Source of the DNA: CAYTCZ01 sp964436315 | Lineage (GTDB): Bacteria > Actinomycetota > Thermoleophilia > Gaiellales > Gaiellaceae | Direction of reading: 5' to 3' | NCBI GenBank assembly: GCA_964436315.1 | Contig: CAYTCZ010000149.1 | Location: 1 to 8,559 of the forward strand | DNA length: 8,559 bases | Part shown: one piece after another, positions 6,609 through 8,559 of the stretch | Numbering within the stretch: the stretch's first letter is position 1 | How the letters are laid out: each line of letters starts with the position of its first letter | Made by a program: the position numbers and the translations under genes | The notes under the pieces: model-generated | The model's input: only the letters and a program-made list of their open reading frames with translations | Databases searched by the model: none | Told to the model about the DNA's origin: nothing

Positions 6609-7517
6609 GTGATGTTGCTCTTGATTCTCGGAACTATTGCACTCGGGGCCTCGGTCTTTCTGCTCTCAGAGGCCGTGACGCTGAGGGCTCGTCAGCGCGA
6701 GGCGACGCTCAAACGCGCCGCCTCCTACGGGGTAGCTCCGGTCTCCGTACGGGCTGAGCGGCCCGACTTTCGTAGGCGGGCAGTCCACCCGTTTATGAGC
6801 GGACTGGCCCGCGCGGTGCTTCGCCTGACACCTCGCGCCACCGTCGATTCGGTCGGCGCCAAGCTGCTCGCCGCGGGTCTCGCCCGGACGATCTCGCCGA
6901 CGGCGTACCTCGCCGCAAAGGGCCTTCTGGTCATGGCGGCGATTCCGCTCGGGATCCTGATCGGCCGGCAGATCGCGACCGGCGCCCCGGCGCTCCTGTT
7001 CGCGCTCTTCACGGCCTTCATCGGCTACTCGCTGCCGGATACCCTGGTGACGCTCCGCACTCGCGCTCGCAAGGAGCGGCTCAGCTCACAGCTTCCCGAC
7101 GTTCTCGATCTCATGGCTGTGAGCGTCGAGGCCGGTCTCGGCTTCGACGCCGCGCTGGCCAAGCTCTCCGAGGAGATGAGCGGCCCGCTCGTTGAGGAAT
7201 TTGCGCTCACGCTCGGCGAGATGCGGGTCGGTGAGAGTCGGGAGAAGGCGCTGAAGAGGATGGCCGAGCGCACTGCCGTTCCGGAGATCGCTGCGTTTAC
7301 CCGCGCGATCATCCAGGCCGACCAACTGGGGATCTCGCTCGGGCGCATTCTGCGCGTGCAGGCCAACGACACGCGGCTCCGACGACAGGCGGCGGCGGAG
7401 GAGAAGGCGATGAAGGCTCCAATCAAGATGCTCTTCCCAACCGTTGTCTTCATCTTCCCGGCGATGTTCATCGTCATCCTCGGGCCCGCATTCCTCAATC
7501 TCAGCAAGTTCTTCTGA
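6609..7517 (+). CDS. tadC: TadC-like platform protein (type II secretion F domain)
   Basis: This is the second inner-membrane platform protein of the Flp machine, thought to pair with TadB and contact the CpaF ATPase. It is 302 aa from the GTG at 6609, or 301 from the adjacent ATG at 6612; AAAGG (6599-6603) sits five or eight bases upstream, so either is possible. There is an N-terminal helix (about 3-20), a basic cytosolic segment, and a helix pair (about 102-145). The F domain (about 158-275) contains SQLPDVLDLMAVSVEAGLGF and a RVGESREKALKRMAER segment, and the last membrane helix is about 275-297, ending in LSKFF. The domain resembles the one at the end of the preceding vWA-TadB protein, as expected for paralogues. 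No vWA domain is present here. It is separated by one base from tadB and 15 bases from the downstream pilin, so it is almost surely co-transcribed with both. Confidence 0.9.
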   Translation: MMLLLILGTIALGASVFLLSEAVTLRARQREATLKRAASYGVAPVSVRAERPDFRRRAVHPFMSGLARAVLRLTPRATVDSVGAKLLAAGLARTISPTAYLAAKGLLVMAAIPLGILIGRQIATGAPALLFALFTAFIGYSLPDTLVTLRTRARKERLSSQLPDVLDLMAVSVEAGLGFDAALAKLSEEMSGPLVEEFALTLGEMRVGESREKALKRMAERTAVPEIAAFTRAIIQADQLGISLGRILRVQANDTRLRRQAAAEEKAMKAPIKMLFPTVVFIFPAMFIVILGPAFLNLSKFF

Positions 7518-7518
7518 G

Positions 7519-7527
7519 AGGAGGTGA
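7519..7527 (+). promoter_or_regulatory. Strong ribosome binding site of the second pilin
   Basis: AGGAGGTGA begins two bases after the tadC stop. It sits five bases before the ATG at 7533 and only two before the GTG at 7530, so it favours the ATG. It is the same core as at the first pilin. Confidence 0.8.
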
Positions 7528-7532
7528 GCGTG

Positions 7533-7676
7533 ATGCTTTGCAGCAGGGAAAAGGGACAGACGATGACCGAGTACGTCACCGTCCTCACGGTGATCACATT
7601 GGCCATCGTCCTCGGCTATGCGCTCCTTGCGGCTGGAGTCGAGGGGACTCTACGCGGGGTTACCGCACTGCTCTGA
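7533..7676 (+). CDS. flp: Flp-family pilin (second copy)
   Basis: This is a second Flp-type pilin, 47 aa. An eight-residue leader ending in REKG precedes the motif G|QTMTEYVTVLTVIT. Glu13 is at +5 and Tyr14 at +6 after the predicted cleavage at Gly8. The mature form is 39 residues, the same length as the other pilin, and the two align without gaps at 16 of 39 identical positions. It differs most in its C-terminal half, with Gly and Arg (GVEGTLRG) where the first copy has Asn/Ser (SNAINS). The leader has a Cys at position 3, which would be removed on cleavage. It lies 15 bp after tadC behind a strong ribosome site, so it ends the assembly operon. An in-frame GTG at 7530 would add one residue. 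The gene is short and easily missed. Whether it is a second major pilin or a minor one is not visible. Confidence 0.92.
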   Translation: MLCSREKGQTMTEYVTVLTVITLAIVLGYALLAAGVEGTLRGVTALL

Positions 7677-7879
7677 GGGGTGTTGATTGGATCTCCCGCG
7701 CGTGTGCGATCGCGATCGGATGCCTCCGGTTTGGGCCGATCATGACAACGCGATGCGAACCAGCGCGTCGGGTGGTCGGCGGACTGTCGTAAAGACAGTC
7801 GTCGAGACATCTGTTCTCGGCAGCGCTGCAGGCCGTGGAACACGCGCGGGAGGCACGCGAGCCTCACAACGGGGGATTG
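7677..7879 (+). other. Intergenic stretch after the second pilin
   Basis: About 200 bp without a gene I can support. It holds a 12-bp perfect palindrome CGATCGCGATCG (7707-7718) and the hairpin listed separately. Short open frames overlap it but lack a ribosome site or recognisable product. I saw no good promoter hexamer pair. Confidence 0.5.
7782..7800 (+). terminator. Small hairpin downstream of the second pilin
   Basis: GACTGTC (7782-7788) and GACAGTC (7794-7800) form a perfect 7-bp stem with a five-base loop GTAAA, about 105 bases after the pilin stop. No T-run follows. It may mark the 3' end of the tad operon transcript, but as a terminator it is weak. Confidence 0.35.
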
Positions 7880-8559
7880 ATGATCGGCTCTGATCTGACG
7901 AGTCAAGAAGACGTGACGCATCGCACCGCCACGGCCCGCTGGCCTGCCAGCTCCCTCCCCGACGAGTACCGGATTCGACTCGCGCTCAGCGTCTACGTCC
8001 TGATTGCAATTGTTGCGATCGTCGTGGGCGGTTGGCTTCTGCTCGCGGCGATCGCCGCTGCTGCGGTCTCAACTGGACTCTACATTCGCTACACGGGAGG
8101 GCCAGTTCCGGACGAGGCAGTTTTCGACGAAGGATGGCGCCAGCAGCTCTCCGCTGCTGCCGGCGCGTTCCTCGTCCTCATCTTCTTTGCGCTGGCAGGC
8201 TGGAAGCTTGTGATCGGGGCGGGACTCGCCGCCGGGGCGATGGCCCTGGTCCGGACTCGACGTCAGCGCCTCGACTGGACCATGGCCCTGGACGAGCCAA
8301 GCGCTCGCCGCAGGCGAGATTCGCACGACGGATCAGCCTCCATTGCCGGTGAGACCAGCCTCGAACGTCACCTCCAAGACCTCGAGGCAGCGCGGGATGC
8401 GGCGCTCGCGGCTATCGACGAGCGCGGTATCGCCCACAAAGAGTCTCTCGCTGCTCAAGGCGTCTCCGACCAGATGAACGTCGGCCGCCTCGAGCCGGCA
8501 GAGGCCAGGCTCGTCGAATGTGAAGAGCACATCGACGAACTCACGCGTCGTCTCCAGGA
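7880..8559 (+). CDS. Unrecognised membrane protein, 3' end beyond window
   Basis: I do not recognise this family. The frame is open from the ATG at 7880 to the window edge (226 codons) with no stop. A hydrophilic N-terminus (1-30) is followed by two pairs of membrane helices (about 33-51 with 53-69, and 90-107 with 109-124). Both pairs turn at a Gly-Trp (51-52 and 107-108) and both end in basic residues, so the pairs look like a 56-residue internal duplication. After residue 125 comes a strongly basic patch (RTRRQR), then a charged, Leu/Ala-rich tail (about 160-226) likely to be helical or coiled-coil and cytosolic. GGGGG (7871-7875) lies four bases before the ATG. In-frame GTG (7835) and TTG (7877) are alternative starts, and a TAA at 7790 bounds the frame upstream. 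It follows the tad operon in the same direction after 200 bp, so a link to pili is possible but unproven. Confidence 0.7.
   Translation, partial: MIGSDLTSQEDVTHRTATARWPASSLPDEYRIRLALSVYVLIAIVAIVVGGWLLLAAIAAAAVSTGLYIRYTGGPVPDEAVFDEGWRQQLSAAAGAFLVLIFFALAGWKLVIGAGLAAGAMALVRTRRQRLDWTMALDEPSARRRRDSHDGSASIAGETSLERHLQDLEAARDAALAAIDERGIAHKESLAAQGVSDQMNVGRLEPAEARLVECEEHIDELTRRLQ

Noticed and set aside
7706..7713. GCGATCGC octamer, as in the cyanobacterial HIP1 repeat
   Set aside because: There is a single copy in GC-rich DNA where it is expected by chance, and the gene content is not cyanobacterial.
7687..7893. 68-aa plus-strand frame after the second pilin
   Set aside because: It has no ribosome site and an Arg/Gly-rich composition, and it overlaps the better-supported membrane protein start.

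Overview
The window is GC-rich DNA with strong G/C preference at third codon positions. It carries a tad/flp locus for a Flp-type (tight adherence, type IVb/IVc-like) pilus. The gene order, the von Willebrand A domain fused to the TadB platform protein, and the GTG and TTG starts suggest an actinobacterium, possibly of the Thermoleophilia/Solirubrobacterales type. That placement is inference, because no rRNA or marker gene is present. The run of exactly 100 Ns (4753-4852) shows that this is a scaffolded draft or metagenomic assembly.

Layout. Positions 1-319 hold no confident gene, only inverted repeats and open but Arg- or Pro-rich frames. On the minus strand, a Flp pilin (968 to 810, GTG start, 52 aa) is followed by a strong GC hairpin (791 to 759) and then a TadE-like pseudopilin (724 to 320, probable TTG start). 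A gene-free divergent intergenic region (986-1357) carries several short palindromes. It separates that pair from the plus-strand operon: cpaB/rcpC (1358-2233), cpaE/tadZ (2230-3426, ATGA overlap), cpaF/tadA (3431 to the gap), vWA-tadB (from the gap to 6607), tadC (6609-7517) and a second Flp pilin (7533-7676). After about 200 bp with a small hairpin comes the 5' part of an unrecognised gene (7880 to the window end) for a four-helix membrane protein with a helical cytosolic tail.

How the genes work together (family knowledge). Flp pilins and TadE are made as prepilins, cleaved after a Gly with Glu at +5, and stored in the membrane. CpaF/TadA is the hexameric ATPase that drives assembly. TadB and TadC form the membrane platform. 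TadZ/CpaE is a MinD-like protein that localises the machine. CpaB/RcpC is a SAF-domain envelope component. The prepilin peptidase (TadV/CpaA) needed to mature all three prepilins is not in the window.

Main points of interest: two different Flp pilins whose predicted mature forms are both 39 residues, each preceded by the same near-perfect Shine-Dalgarno sequence; a vWA domain with a complete MIDAS on the TadB platform; a scaffold gap that falsely joins cpaF to vWA-tadB in one reading frame; clustered palindromes in the divergent promoter region; and an internally duplicated membrane protein just downstream of the operon.
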